Source of the DNA: Coleophoma eucalyptorum
Taxonomy: Eukaryota > Ascomycota > Leotiomycetes > Helotiales > Dermateaceae
Direction of reading: 5' to 3'
DNA: 64,000 bases
NCBI GenBank assembly: GCA_026120035.1
Contig: JALRME010000039.1
Coordinates: 62,001-126,000 of the forward strand
The notes under the pieces are model-generated. The model had not been told where the DNA came from. It was given only the letters and a program-made list of their open reading frames with translations, and did no database searches. A program made the translations under genes and the position numbers. This document shows, one piece after another, positions 22,338-35,163 of the stretch (within the stretch, counting starts at the first letter, position 1; the number at the start of each line of letters is the position of its first letter).

Positions 22338-23498
22338 CAGCATATCGCGTAAAACGCATTCTTGCTGAAATCAAAAGTTCAGTATTCTCATCCGGTCATC
22401 TCGGCTTCGTGTGTGAGGATTGGGCCGTCAAGGTTTAGGGATTTAAGCTTGGTTTTCACCTGTTGGGCGTCAATCGCATTCCAAGGTACCTTGATCCACA
22501 TGTAGAGTATTCACTGGGATCTATGCGAGATAGTGAATGAGGTTGACACCTCATATAGCAAAATACTGCTGGCCAGATAATTTAGGATCTAGCAGTAATA
22601 ATTCTACCTTTCTCTTGAGGCAAAGTGGCTCCCTTTGTAAACTAGGGTGAGTATTTGTTTTAAAAATATTTTGGACACTTTTTTATTCCGTAAGACAGGT
22701 GGGTAGTTTCGGGGTGTTTTACCGTTGAACTTTCTGACCGGACCATTTCATGCCCCTGATAGTGTATGGTTTGATTTTATTCTTGTGAGGCTGTCATATG
22801 AGGTACAATTTACGGATAAAGCAGTTCGCGTGTGGCTTCGAATCCACATCTGTTCCACCGTTGAAGTGCTCGCTTATAACCGAGTATGCCAGAACCTTGG
22901 GGCTTGATGTGCAATCAATGGCTTCGGAATTACATGGGGATTGCCTTATTTGTTTTACAATACTATTGTACATCACTGGCCTGTGGCGGCCTTGATTAAC
23001 GAAATATTGATTTATTTCTTTGGTATCGCAATCGCATGCTAACATCCTTCAAGGCCCGAGGTTCTATTCAGTCTCATTGGGTTTGTTCAAGGAAATGTGC
23101 GATGTATGATCTCTTGCTCCAGGAAGAGAAAAATGAAGAGTTACTAAATAGCCTTATGACGATCCACTGATTAACGAGATCTCCCGAAGGGCCAATCTCG
23201 AAATCATCCAGAAAGTATGTTACAAGTGAAACCAGTTTGAAAAGGCAATGTTGTGCAATAGCTATCTAGACTGCGAATTCAATGAACCCCAAACCACACC
23301 AATGCCACCTTCCTACCCTAGACTTCATGTAAAAGAGCGATCCAATCGTATCTAGTGCCATCATTATCCTGAGCTTGGTTCCCGACCTCAATACCAACGC
23401 CTATCTATCGCCCAAACCTCGGAATTTCCCAGTTGCAAAGCATATTAATGAAGATCATAGGAATCAACACAGGAGTATAACTAGAATGACAATACGGC
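22338..23498. other. Convergent intergenic region
   Basis: About 1.16 kb between the SDR-like gene and the NRPS-like gene. Short ORFs on both strands lack coding character. No tRNA was found, although a TTCGAATCC string at 22833 superficially resembles a T-loop. Confidence 0.4.
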
Positions 23499-26400
23499 TT
23501 AAAGCCCTCGCTGTCTCAAAACGTCTTTCAGCAGCTTTTGGAATGATGAAACATTAGGCGGGCTGATCAAATTTCGGTGCCCACCTTCAACCTTGTGGAA
23601 GGTGATGTTCTGAGCAAAATTCTTCCACTTGCTGATGTAGCCATCGAACCACTCATCAAGAGTCTTAGCTTCGACAGTTGGCAGGGGGTTGACATAGAAG
23701 ACATCCATGTTTGAAATCATGCCCTCAGGGTCATAATCGCGTCCGATGATCTTCAGCTTGTATGCCAGACCCACCCAAACCATGAAATGCTCCTTATCTA
23801 ATCCAAGTTCATGCAAGCGCTCGGCTGGAGCGACCTCGAAGATGTGATCCACGACATCCTGATGTGCAATGCCATCTTCTCGAAAGTCATTCAAGTTGTA
23901 GAAAGCGTAGCGTTCGTCGACCAAAGCCAAGAACAATGCAAGTGTATATGCAACCTCATACCAGTCATACCCTTGTGCGCGCTTCTTGAAGTGGGGTGGT
24001 TGGTCAAGCACACCAGCAAACTTGACTTCATCGCCTGCTGCCTCAAGACGCTTGGTAATCTCGAACGTCAAAATGGATCCAAATGAGTAACCGCAGATGC
24101 AGTAAGGTCCTTGAGGTTGAACTCGCTTGATAGCTGTCATGTATGTCTCGATCATCTCTTCCATGTTAGCGAAATAAGGTTCACCATCGAATCCTCGAGC
24201 ACGAAGTGCATAGACAGGTCTGTCTGTTATGTAGCGAGCAATATTGACGAATATCAAAACTTCACCGACTCCAGGATGAATAAAGAAAATTGGTGTCCTG
24301 GTACCCTGTGGTTGGAGAATAACAACTGGGTCGAAATTGATCTTAATTTTCGGAATATTCTCGATAGCCCGCGCAAGATCACGAACAATGGGATTACTGA
24401 AGAATGTCGTGATTGGGACATCAATATTGATTTTGCTTTGTAGCTGCTGCCGGAATTGCAAAATATCGACTGAGCTGACTCCGAAATCAAAAAGATTACT
24501 ATTCGCGCCAACATTAGTATTGTCGCTTACAAAAAGATTTTGCAGAACGGCTACGATTGTCAGCTCGGTCTGAGATGATGGAGCCTCATAGATTGCCGCA
24601 CGGTATTCTCGGAAAACCATTTCATCCTTTTTCTTGTACTTTTGGTAAAGACCTGATTCGAAAGCCTTGCGAACCTTGGTCCGGGAAAGCTTGCCCAATG
24701 ATGACTTGACGAGGAGTGCTGACTCAAGTGGGAGGATCACATATGGTCGAACACCGCAACAGGTGACACAAATTTTGCTAATTGCCAATGAAGTATTAAT
24801 TTGAGCTTTGTTGTCGTTGGTGACATATGTCGGAAGGTAGATGATGCAAGGTAGTTCAGTGGGGGAGTCCTTGGGGCGATGCGGGAACACGATGGTGTAA
24901 GACGGAGCTGCACCACTAATCGATGCTCCTTCAATTGCTGCCTCAATTACTTGGGGATAATAATTGATTCCATTGATGATCAAAGTCTCCTTATTTCGGC
25001 CAATAATATGAAATACACCTGTTTCATCCATGCGCGCGAGATCTCCTGTATTGAACCAAGCATCAAGCGTGAAAGCTTCAAAAGTGGCCGCTTTGTTATT
25101 GTAGTAGCCTTGAAAGACGATATCACCCCGGACGCGTAGTGTACCAATTTCGTTGACGCCTGCAAATGTTTCGTTCTGACGGAAAATACGTGCAGAAATA
25201 CCTGGAATGCAGACTCCAATCGAGGCAAACTTCATGTTACCATGCTGGTCATATTTAGGACATTGTTTGGAATAGATGCTTCCACCACAAGTCTCTGTCA
25301 TGCCAAATCCTGGCCGGATGAAAGAGGCTGGAGCACCATACTTTTGTAGCAGCTGGGTGAGGGTGGTGCAAGTCTCAACAACATTTGATTCACCACCAGA
25401 GACCAAAATCTTAAGCGATGAAAGATCCCTTGAAACTTCAGTTGTTCGATTTGTGTTGTGTATGCTAGGACGGTTTTCTACCAAACTGCAAACGATAGCG
25501 GCGAGGAAGAAGTTAGGCGCAAATGTGTACGAGACTTTATGCTTCTCGATAGTGTCGAGAAAGGCTAATGGCTGAGCAACAATATCTTTGGGAAGGTGAA
25601 TTTGCTCAGCAGCGAGACTCATGGAATGTAAATGAATCTCTGTCAAGTTGGCAACGTGGTCAAAACCAACCCAATTTAAGAAGATGTCTGATGCATTTGT
25701 GTCATGGAAAAGTGATTTGCATAGAACTGCTTTCAGGATCTGTCCATGTTGAAGAGTTACTGCTTTAGCATCGCCAGTTGAGCCAGATGTAAGCATAAGC
25801 ACTGCTAGGTCATCAAGGCTCTTTTCACGAGCAGTGCGTGGAGATGACGGAGTCTCTGTGTTGAGGAACGCGCTTTCAAAACCAGTATAGACAGGAGCGT
25901 CATTTGAGACTTCGTTAGAACAAGCGGAGCCATCCGAACTGTGGGCCGTTTCCAACTCATCGTCTACGACTCTGGCAGCCGGGTATAGTCTACACGACAG
26001 ATTGACAGCTGCCATAGCATCAGACAGGGTCGATGAGTGCTTAAATTCTATGGTTGGAACAGCATCCAAGACGTCCTCAATGGTAAAAATGTTGGCATCG
26101 TGAGTGCCAGAAAACTCGGCCAGAAGATTGGTGGATGTTACAATCAAGGGACTTCTAAGCAAATGTTGGAGGTGACAGATGTGCTTATGTTGTTGATCAG
26201 CGTCCTTGGGAAATGGTGTAGAAACACAAGGGATACATCCGGCAACAACGATCGTCCAGAACCAGATTATGTTATCAAGTTGGTTGTCAAGATGGAGGAG
26301 AATTACTGATCCTGACTTTAAGTGTTTTCTGCCAACGAGGTACTGCGATCTCTTCTCAGCTGCGTCAAGAAGCTGCTTGTAGGTCAATCTGATTACTGGT

Positions 26401-26546
26401 CCTTCTTTTTCAAGTGTATCATAGACTATGATGCCACGGTCTGGGCCATTGACAATTGCATGTTGTAGCAATTCAAAGAGATTATTGAACGGCATGTTGC
26501 AGAATATGTCACCCCAGAACGGGAAAGGCCGCAGAGCAGAAGCCAT
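23499..26546 (-). CDS. NRPS-like A-T-TE synthetase of the alpha-keto-acid dimerising type
   Basis: Family members (atromentin, terrequinone, microperfuranone and aspulvinone synthetases) adenylate an aryl pyruvate, load it on a carrier domain and dimerise it on the thioesterase into a quinone or furanone core. Single exon, 1015 aa, no condensation domain. Adenylation motifs: LMLTSGSTGDAKAV (about residue 250), FLNWVGFDHVANLTEIHLHS, typical of keto-acid activators, FGMTETCGGS and FNTGDLARMDETG with NKETLIINGINYYP. The carrier serine lies in DFGVSSVDIL (about 684). The thioesterase has GYSFGSILTF (about 822), an Asp in GVLDQPPHF and His in EGGHRNLISPP (about 988). The upstream in-frame extension to 26600 begins at TTG, so the ATG at 26546 is used. 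No other biosynthetic gene is adjacent; product unknown. Confidence 0.88.
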   Translation of the reverse strand: MASALRPFPFWGDIFCNMPFNNLFELLQHAIVNGPDRGIIVYDTLEKEGPVIRLTYKQLLDAAEKRSQYLVGRKHLKSGSVILLHLDNQLDNIIWFWTIVVAGCIPCVSTPFPKDADQQHKHICHLQHLLRSPLIVTSTNLLAEFSGTHDANIFTIEDVLDAVPTIEFKHSSTLSDAMAAVNLSCRLYPAARVVDDELETAHSSDGSACSNEVSNDAPVYTGFESAFLNTETPSSPRTAREKSLDDLAVLMLTSGSTGDAKAVTLQHGQILKAVLCKSLFHDTNASDIFLNWVGFDHVANLTEIHLHSMSLAAEQIHLPKDIVAQPLAFLDTIEKHKVSYTFAPNFFLAAIVCSLVENRPSIHNTNRTTEVSRDLSSLKILVSGGESNVVETCTTLTQLLQKYGAPASFIRPGFGMTETCGGSIYSKQCPKYDQHGNMKFASIGVCIPGISARIFRQNETFAGVNEIGTLRVRGDIVFQGYYNNKAATFEAFTLDAWFNTGDLARMDETGVFHIIGRNKETLIINGINYYPQVIEAAIEGASISGAAPSYTIVFPHRPKDSPTELPCIIYLPTYVTNDNKAQINTSLAISKICVTCCGVRPYVILPLESALLVKSSLGKLSRTKVRKAFESGLYQKYKKKDEMVFREYRAAIYEAPSSQTELTIVAVLQNLFVSDNTNVGANSNLFDFGVSSVDILQFRQQLQSKINIDVPITTFFSNPIVRDLARAIENIPKIKINFDPVVILQPQGTRTPIFFIHPGVGEVLIFVNIARYITDRPVYALRARGFDGEPYFANMEEMIETYMTAIKRVQPQGPYCICGYSFGSILTFEITKRLEAAGDEVKFAGVLDQPPHFKKRAQGYDWYEVAYTLALFLALVDERYAFYNLNDFREDGIAHQDVVDHIFEVAPAERLHELGLDKEHFMVWVGLAYKLKIIGRDYDPEGMISNMDVFYVNPLPTVEAKTLDEWFDGYISKWKNFAQNITFHKVEGGHRNLISPPNVSSFQKLLKDVLRQRGL

Positions 26547-28010
26547 GACTGGCAAAGAAAGAAGATGTGCAGCCAAGTATGCGCTAAGGTGGTGTTGCAA
26601 TAAGAGAGATGGAGATGAAGGGGAGAGATGCCAGTGCTGTTGTGCAAGTAAATAAGGTGAAAAGGGTTTGAAAGAAGGTTGAAATATGACGGAGTGTTAC
26701 GTGAATTTGCAATAACTATGTGAATAAATTAGGTGAGTAAGTGATTTTGTGCTACGCACCAAAATTAGAAGCGCATTCGAACCTCACCTTCAGTAAACAG
26801 CAGGTAAAATGCACACGTGGGCAACTCTTGAGACGAACTTACTCCTTCAATTTCGGCCATTCATAAGTATTACTTGTCTCATCTTACATGTCTAATATGT
26901 TGCTCAAAGGTCCTGCAGCAGTGCCAAGCGGGACAAATGACAACAACTTCTCTTGAACTCATAGGTGCTTCCAAAGTTAACACCATAAGCAACACATTTT
27001 TAAACATTTACGTGCAATTTACCTCTTGGGAGATAAGTAAAATTATCTAACCCAAGAAAACTAATCTAACATCCACCCATTGCCGCCTTATGCTTTAGGT
27101 ATGCTTAGGTGCATCTATATCACTGTGAGACGGCCCAACGCGCAACGAAACCATAGAGAATGACAGGAAAGATAAATCACGCTCTCTATGCACTTGAGAA
27201 AGTGTAGTCTTGTTTAGAGGTTTGTAGCAACGATACGAATAGACAATTTTCAGAAATGGAAACCAATCCGTAACAGAATCTACAAGCATTTTCAACAAAC
27301 TAGCTCGTTGCTGGCTGTTCTATATACACAAGAGCCAAGTGAGCAAAGAACCAGTTGTGCCAAAACAACAAAATCCAATATTAAACCCAGGGGTTCATAA
27401 AACCATGAGCAACTTTCTCAAGAACAATGAGCTACAACTACAGCTCATATCAACCCCAAATCCCAAGCCCACACGAGATGAAAGAAGTTGAACCTAGCTT
27501 CCGCATTGTTCTATATATCTAACTCTTTATCCTTAAACCTTCTTGTAAAAAGTTAAGAGGATTTTTTTGCTGTAGCTTGAGGAGTGCAACTGAACTGGAT
27601 TTCCCGTTGAGGCCTGAAGATGTGCTTCAAACGCATTCTGCAAATTTCGGTTTTGAGTGGCAAATACTAGTGATTGGACGCCCAATATCACCGACTTAAG
27701 TCATCAAAGCATTAAGAGGTGGCCGTGCCACTTCTAACGAAGCTATGGAAGTGTTGTCAGATCGCCTCGGCTCGCTAAAACTTTATGCCGAAGGGGCCTA
27801 TTACCGTACCTGAGATCGAAGGGGACACAAGCGCACACGACGGATTGTAAAGCTGCGAGCTTCTTTTGTAACACCTACCTGGACGTAAATGCGTTTCGAA
27901 CATCTCGGTGCCCTTATCGTGGAGCGATGAATCTATTCAACATATATTAAAAACCTCTTTGCTATCCTTGGAAACGCTCAATACTCTGGCGCATCCCAAA
28001 TGTTGTCGAC
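26547..28010. promoter_or_regulatory. Long divergent intergenic region upstream of NRPS-like gene and TRS120
   Basis: About 1.46 kb. AT-rich over the first kilobase and without coding-like ORFs. It should contain both promoters; no binding site could be assigned. Confidence 0.4.
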
Positions 28011-31000
28011 ATGCTCGACCAGCTTTCGCCCGTTGCACCTGCAAGAGTACGAGTAGTACTCTTGCCAATTGGGCAAATCAAGCGCGCAAGATTCTTGTCC
28101 TTTGCGGAAAGACTACAACCTGAGCATGTAGTCCGCCTTGGTGACATCAGTCCTGATGGAAGACCAAATAGAAGTGAGAACAGCTAAAACCGCCAAATGG
28201 CTGGGAGCTTGTATTGACAGAATTTTGTACTGATTCCACCTAGATATGTTTTCTCCCTTAGCCTTTCCAACCGGCCTAATTGTGTACGACTTGACCACCT
28301 TTTATCCACCGCCGACCCACGTCGCACTATCTCCCTTCGAGCTATACAGGGAGCCACTGGTCATTTTGTGTCTCGCAGACTCTAAGGAACTCGACCATGT
28401 ATCATATAAGAGGAGGTCAGGGCTGGGAATTGGAGCTGAACAAAATAAAAGAGAACAAAACCTACGAGCACTACATCAAGATCTCGAAGACGTCAGAGAT
28501 AGATACCCAAAGGCACTGGTGCATCAATTGTTGGTGTTTGACCATTTACAGTCTCCAGCTGATAATCCACTTCCCGATGGCCTCATTGCTATTCCCCCAC
28601 CCGCCGATTGCAAGCGAACTACGATGAAGACCGTTATGTGCGATATATCTTCAATCTTGTTGGCTGAGATGACAACACTAGCAAAGTCACTGCAAGCTCT
28701 CAGCACACTGGATTCTCCAGCTGCTGCGGTGGGTCAGAAACCAGTGAATGGTACATCATGGGGATCTGCAGATGGTGGAGGGCCTTCACGGCGCAATTCT
28801 CAATACTCTCTACCTGAACATGACTCTAGATCAGGATCGCCTGCTGGATCCTTAGACCGAGGTCATGTTCGGATGTCAATGCCTGCCCAATTTAGGCCAG
28901 GACAGCACAGATCAGATTCGAGTAGCTCTATTCCTTCAGCGCGTCCATCCACACCTCAAAATTCTACCACTTTCGACCAGATTGTTGGCCCTAGTAATTC
29001 TAGTAGTCCAGATCGAAACGGCCTCTCACGTTTTTCCAGTGCCGAGACTATCAGAGACAGCAGTCGAGATCGTGTGTCTGTCCAAGGTTTTGGATCTGGT
29101 AGTGTGAGTGAACGGTCAAGAAATAAAGGGAAAGGCCGCATTGGAGTTGCCATTGCGTCCCTCTACCAGGCTGCTGGAAGGTGGGCTGACGCTCTTCGGG
29201 AATCAGTGGAAAGCGCAGCAACAGCAAGCAAGAATTTCGATCATCTCTGGCATGCGAAAGCCTTAGATAATATACTTGTGAGCATGTTAATGTTGGCATG
29301 GAATGGCCATGACTTTCAGATCCCACAAATATGCTATGCCTCCGCAGATAAGGGAACTACCTCGTCAAACTCGAGTGAGCCTAGAAGCCCAGCAAGCAAC
29401 CGTTTAGTGTCACTACAAAATCTCGTAGTTCTGCTACCAGAACTTCTCGACAGAATCCTCAATTTGTATACAAGGGCAGGTAATGTCGCTGGAGAAGCAT
29501 TACCTCAGTACCCGTTCTCAGAGACAGTTCTTCGATTCTCAAAATTAATGTCTACCATTCATCTTGCAGGGGGCAGCATCACCGACGAGGCCCTTCAGCT
29601 TTTAGTATTAGGGACACCATTCCCAACACAACCTAATTTATCAACTCCGCGATTGAACATTCAGCCAACTCGGATGGAAGTCGTCACATTTCTGTCTCGC
29701 GCTTTCCCCACATCTTCAAGCGCAGACACACTTTCTCTAGTTGACAAGTCTGTAATACTAAGTGGCATAGCGTCTCTGCTAGGCTTTTTGGGATATCATA
29801 GGAAGAGAGGTATGGTTATTCGCGAGCTTGTATCCGTCCTTATACCCGGTCTAGTCCAAGCACGCAAACTCGGTGCTGCAGAGATGGGTGTTCACCCAGC
29901 GGCAGGTCTTGCAGCTGTCAAGTCTGCCAATGGCAGTATATCTGGCGCTGGAGCCTTGAACATGGGAGAAGGCGACGTAGAGAAGGGTGTAGATACCTTC
30001 CTGGAGCTACTCAATCGTACCTATGGTGTTATTAGTTCAGATATGTCCTCGCGAGGCACAATCGATGATTCTGATGACGCTGTCATTGCCAGAATTATAC
30101 AAGACGCGACACTCCGAGACTTCGGTGGCGCATTCTTGAAGATGGATATTCTTCGCTCCTGTATCGACATTTCTGAAGCCTTACCCGACTTTCATGGCGT
30201 TCTGAAATTCACTGCCGATCTTTTGCGCACAGCAGGTAGTGGGATTGCACCAGGCCCGCGTAGTGAAGATGCATCACCCACAATGAGTAGGGAAGAACAG
30301 ATAAGAATGGCCTCAAATATCTCAAGGACAGTCAATGCGGCAGTGAAAATTGGCCTAAAGAATGTTGAAGCTGAGTACTGGGACGAATTCCTTGTTCGCG
30401 GTGTTGAATTGGACGCGCCACCTCCCTCGAGAACGCCAATTCCACATAAGAAAGCTGAACTTCCAGGCTCAGTATCAGCTTCTGCAGGTCCTGTAAACCC
30501 CTTCATCTACAATCCATTCCTACGTGCACCAGACGCGACTGCAGTGGATCATCTCTTGGTTGCCGGTGAAAGCGCAATCTTCAAAATAACGCTACAAAAT
30601 CCATATGAGTTTGATGTGGATGTAGAGAGTATCAAGCTGGAGTCTGAAGGGGCAGATTTCACTTCGTATGAGCAAAGGACGGTTATCGGACCGTACCGGA
30701 CACAGATTCTTACTGTTTCCGGGCTGCCCAATATTTCTGGATTCATGAAAATCACCGGATGTAGGATCAAGGTTAGAGGCTGCCGTGAACGCCGATTTCC
30801 TATATTTCATGAGCCATGGAGTCCCCAGTCGGAAGTTAAGATCAAAGCGACTGGACTTGATGTTGTATCAAGACAAGAAGCTTCAACTATTCCCAGTGGT
30901 CCAGGACAGGTCACCAAGTTTACAAGGATGGATCCACCAAAGACCACAACTCTTGGCTTGACAGTGATTGAGAAGCAACCTATTGTTGCTGTAAAGTCAT

Positions 31001-32448
31001 GCACGCTGTCTCAATCAGCAATCATGATACTGGAAGGAGAACGCCAAAGATTTTCCATCACAGTACAGAACATGTCGCGGGATACCCCTGTCGATTTGCT
31101 GTTGTTCTCCTTTAAGGACTCAACTCAGCCCGGTCTTCAGCAAGCGCTGAGTAACCGGGACGCAACGCCAGCAGAGCTCTACGAATACGAAGTGATATTT
31201 GCACGAAAGCAAGTCCTACGCTGGGTCCAGACTTCTGATGAAAAACCATACATCAAACCTGGTGAAACAGCAACCTTTGAGATGGAGATTCTTGGTCAAC
31301 CAGGCCTAACAAGTGCTTCTATTCAGATTGATTATGCCTATTTAGGGGAGACCGAGGTGCAAGAGAAATTCTATACCCGACAAGTAACCATGCCACTTAC
31401 CGTTACTGTCAACGCCAGTATCGAACTCATTCGCATGGATGTACTGCCACTCTTCGGCAGTATCCCAAGCTCTTTGTGGTCTGTTGTAGATGCGCAGGAA
31501 AACGAAAATCGAGAACTCTCCTCAGATGACTATTGTCTACTTCTACTGGATCTCCTCAATAAGTGGCCAAGCGATCTTCACGTTCGTATCGATATTAAAA
31601 ATGAGGGCATGGTCGAAGAGGAAATACTCCCTGGTAATATGTCACGAATAGTCTTCCCTGTACGACGCATCTTTCTAGAGAATCCATCAGCTTCCATACC
31701 GACGCTTGATCCATCGAGACAGCGTCAGTTTGTAGTAAGTACTGGAAGAATCACTGCCGAAACAGAAAGAATCACGAGAGAAATCTTCTGGTACAGAGAA
31801 GAAATTCTCAAGATGTTACACGGAACGTGGAACACAACATCATCTCCGCGACGCACTGGTGAAATTGAGCTGCGAGGCATGCGCCCAACTCCACGTGTCA
31901 TTGAGGCCATCAAGGTAGCGGATATTGATATATCCTTATCTGTAACTGAGCCCAACTCTGGAGTTGACAAAGTCACGAAGTCAATCACGACCGACACCTT
32001 CACGAGCCTCACTGTCTCCATTACTAATCGTTCTGCCAAAGAAATCTTCCCTGTACTCAGAGTTCAGCCTTCGTTACGAAATCAACCGCATAACCTATCA
32101 CTTGACCTCTCAAAGAAGTTCATTTGCAATGGAATATTGCAGCAGGCTTTGCCACTTCTCCCAGCACATGAGTCCACTCAGATAACTCTTGGAATCACCC
32201 CTCTTTGTCGTGGCGAATTCGAAATAAATGCGTCAGTAGAAGAAGCACGTTTAGATGAGGTACCTAAAGAAGTAGAGAAATCCACTAGAAAACGAGCCAA
32301 CACAAAGACCCTCATGGACAGTGTTGTTGGAATGGAAGAGAGACGAATTTGGCACTCAAGAGAGCCTTGCATCTTGGTCGTTGTAGATGAAGACAGTAGC
32401 GATGAGGAGGACGATGACCGTAGCGACAATAATAATGTGGACGAATAA
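28011..32448 (+). CDS. TRS120: TRAPPII complex subunit Trs120 (TRAPPC9 homologue)
   Basis: Subunit specific to TRAPPII, the exchange factor for Rab GTPases at the late Golgi (Ypt31/32, Rab11). Two exons, 28011-28173 and 28244-32448; 1455 aa, in the range of filamentous-fungal Trs120. Exon 1 supplies the conserved N-terminus APARVRVVLLPIGQIKRARF, then LQPEHVVRLGDISPDGRPN, joined across a 70-nt intron to MFSPLAFPTGLIVYDLTTFY. A Ser/Pro-rich low-complexity insert (about 215-310) follows. Then come a helical solenoid region (SLYQAAGRWADALRESVESA) and C-terminal beta-sandwich-like modules (NPFIYNPFLR, ALLDLL-type segments). The tail is very acidic (DEDSSDEEDDDRSDNNN). Strong assignment. Confidence 0.92.
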
Positions 32449-32996
32449 CTACCACACTTTGGCGAAGACGGAGACTTAGTCCTGAATAGAATCATGCATG
32501 ATACTTGGTGTTGGGTGTAAGGTGGCATAGCGATGGTTTTCACCGAGTTTTATGGCATTGCCAGTCCTGTAGATATATCTGAAGCGATTATCATAATTCC
32601 ACAGTTCCACAGAAAGATTTATGAGACAATGATTTTCAGACTACTCCCTTGATATTTCGAAATGGGTACAGGAATCCTGCAAATGCCGTTTCAGCGTCTT
32701 TGCACCCCTCTTACATCATTCTATCTCTAGCTAATACCAAATACCGATTCGTGATAATACTTAATCTCGTACGATTCGACAATGATTCCGCGACACTTTT
32801 CTATTCAGGCTATTTGCGTTCCGGTTGGGCCCCAACCCCACAGCGTTGCATCCTCGGATTACCGCATTTGCCGAACTACAATACTGTATGCATATAACGA
32901 GAGTGCAATTTCAGTACATAACATTGGTGTTTATTTTTGGTATTCATCTCACAATTTACTGTTTCATTTAATTACTGCTAATTGCCGATTCAGAAG
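32449..32996. promoter_or_regulatory. Spacer between TRS120 and the DUF2264 gene
   Basis: About 550 bases between tandem plus-strand genes. It should hold the DUF2264 gene's promoter and leader; CT-rich and AT-rich stretches only. Confidence 0.4.
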
Positions 32997-35163
32997 ATGG
33001 CCACCAAGCAAACTACTACAGAACACTTGGTCCTTGGCTACGATTCAATCCACCCTTTCTCTCAAATAGAAATTACAGACAGAGCCTCAGTACAAGGACT
33101 TCTCAAAAATCTTCTTGACCCCTTAAAGCCTCACTTCTCACCTTTACGAGCTCGAGTCAGAGTTCCTGGTGGTACTGCTGTGCGATTTGACAATGCTGCT
33201 GCAGAAGTCGAAGGAATATGTCGACCTATGTGGGGCCTTGGGAGCTTGCTTGCCGGCGGGGGCTCATACGATGGTACTGAGTTCTGGATCCAGGGATTGA
33301 AGGCTGGTACTGATCCGGAATCTCCTGAATATTGGGGTACTCCGAGAGATAATGATCAGAGAATGGTAGAAATGTGTCCTCTGGGATTCATGCTAGCTGT
33401 GGCGCCCGTCTTTTGGGAGTCTCTGAGTGAAAAGGAGAAAGGGAATGTTGAGACTTGGTTGGGCAATTCTATTAACTCAAAAAAGTGTGTGCATACAAAA
33501 TCGTTATAGGATCCAAACATACTGATATTTGCAGCATGCCAAACACGAATTGGCTTTGGTTTAGAGTGTTCGCGAATCTTGGTCTGAAAAAGAACGGAGC
33601 CAAGTATTCTCAAGAACGAATCGATCAAGATATCATACATCTAAACTCCTTCTTCCGGGGCGAAGGTTGGTCCAATGATGGTCCACAAGGTATCTGGCAG
33701 CAAGATTACTACAGTGGAAGCTTTGCTATTCAATTCCTTCAACTGCTCTATGCTAAGCTCGCTGGTGAGGATGATCCCAAGAAGTCTGCAGAGTTCAAGA
33801 AACGAGCACAAGACTATGCACTTGACTTTGTACATTATTTTGACGAAGAAGGTAAGCCACAGTCAACCAAAAAGTTTCGTACACGTTACTTACGAAGTAT
33901 GTAGGTCGAGCTGTGCCATTTGGCCGCAGTGTTGGATATCGATTTGCAATGGCAGGCTTTTGGGGTGCTATTGCTTACGCCGATATTGATTTGCCAAGTC
34001 CTTTAACGTGGGGTATGGTGAAAGGGTTGCTTCTAAGAAATCTACGATATTGGCAGACCCAAAAGCAGATTTGGAGCTCAACAGGCACCCTGACCATTGG
34101 ATACTGCTTTCCAAATATGTATGTAAGTACCTTATGTCCCCCCACCCCAATTTTCGTAGATGAGCTAGCTGAATTACGACAGATGGCGGAAAATTACAAT
34201 TCTCCGCAAAGTCCATATTGGGCATGTCTAGCTTTTATCTGTTTAGCAGTTCCTGCAGAGCATCCGTTCTGGACTTCTGAAGAGGAGCCTTATCCAACAA
34301 CTCTGTTACCAGCCATCAAATCTCTGAAGCACCCGGGTCATATAATTAGCTACCTCGGCGATCACCGCATGATCCTATCGTCAGGTCAAGCGTGTAGCTA
34401 TCCAATGAAGGGAATGCATGCAAAGTACGGTTCTTTTGCTTACAGCAGTGCATTTGGCTATTCTGTGCCAACTGGCTGTTTCACACTCGAGCAATTCGCT
34501 CTGGCCTCGCAACTAGGTCTTTCCGACGATGATGGAGAGATTTGGAAGACCCGACGGCTTTGTGAGGAAGCTGTAATTGAGACATATGAAAAGACGCCAG
34601 TTCTAAGATCGCTCTGGAAACCATTTCCTGATGTCAAAATCACCACCTTTCTTATCCCTCCAGATCACGAGACACCGAACTGGCATCTTCGAGCTCATAA
34701 GATAGAAGCAGGTAGAGAAATCATGACCGCAGACGGGTCTTTTGCTATTTGCAACGAAGCAAAACAGACCGGAAGGGCCCTTGATCTTTATGATGCACAG
34801 AGCTGCGAAGGCACACTGCCAAAAATCATCGGCAACTATGATTTTAAAACGCCAGAAGGTAGTTCTTATGATGGCGTGGGTTCCTTCGCCGTCTCGAAAG
34901 GAGCCGTAGGCATTGTGGATCTATCGCCCAAAATTGAAAGGACAGCAATGCTCGTGAATGCTGATCCGAACTCGAATCTGGTTGAAAGTAGAACTGTCAT
35001 TCCAACTTTGCAGCATACTATTGCCAAGGGCATGACGGTCTGGTACGTCGCTGGGATTTACGCAAAGCCTGCCAAAGAAGGGATGGTCCCTGCGGCGTAT
35101 TTGGAGGGCTGGGAGCATAGGCCAGCCATACCTAGATGGTTGGAAGACACAACTAGCAAATGA
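32997..35163 (+). CDS. DUF2264-domain protein (putative carbohydrate-active enzyme)
   Basis: DUF2264 proteins have an (alpha/alpha)-barrel-like fold and some bacterial relatives have been placed among uronic-acid glycoside hydrolases; activity of this one is unknown. Four exons: 32997-33484, 33535-33851, 33905-34122, 34183-35163; 667 aa. No signal peptide ([20 protein letters not shown]), so probably cytosolic. Family-like segments: [56 protein letters not shown] and [18 protein letters not shown]. The third intron (60 nt) is open in frame. It is taken as an intron because splicing joins CFPNMY to MAENYNSP. A sugar transporter lies downstream on the same strand. The longer start at 32982 is a TTG and is not used. 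Confidence 0.82.

Noticed and set aside
22798..22860. tRNA-like T-loop string
   Set aside because: No matching acceptor stem or anticodon arm could be folded.
26547..26600. Longer N-terminus for the NRPS-like protein
   Set aside because: The extended frame begins at TTG, not ATG; the first ATG is at 26546.
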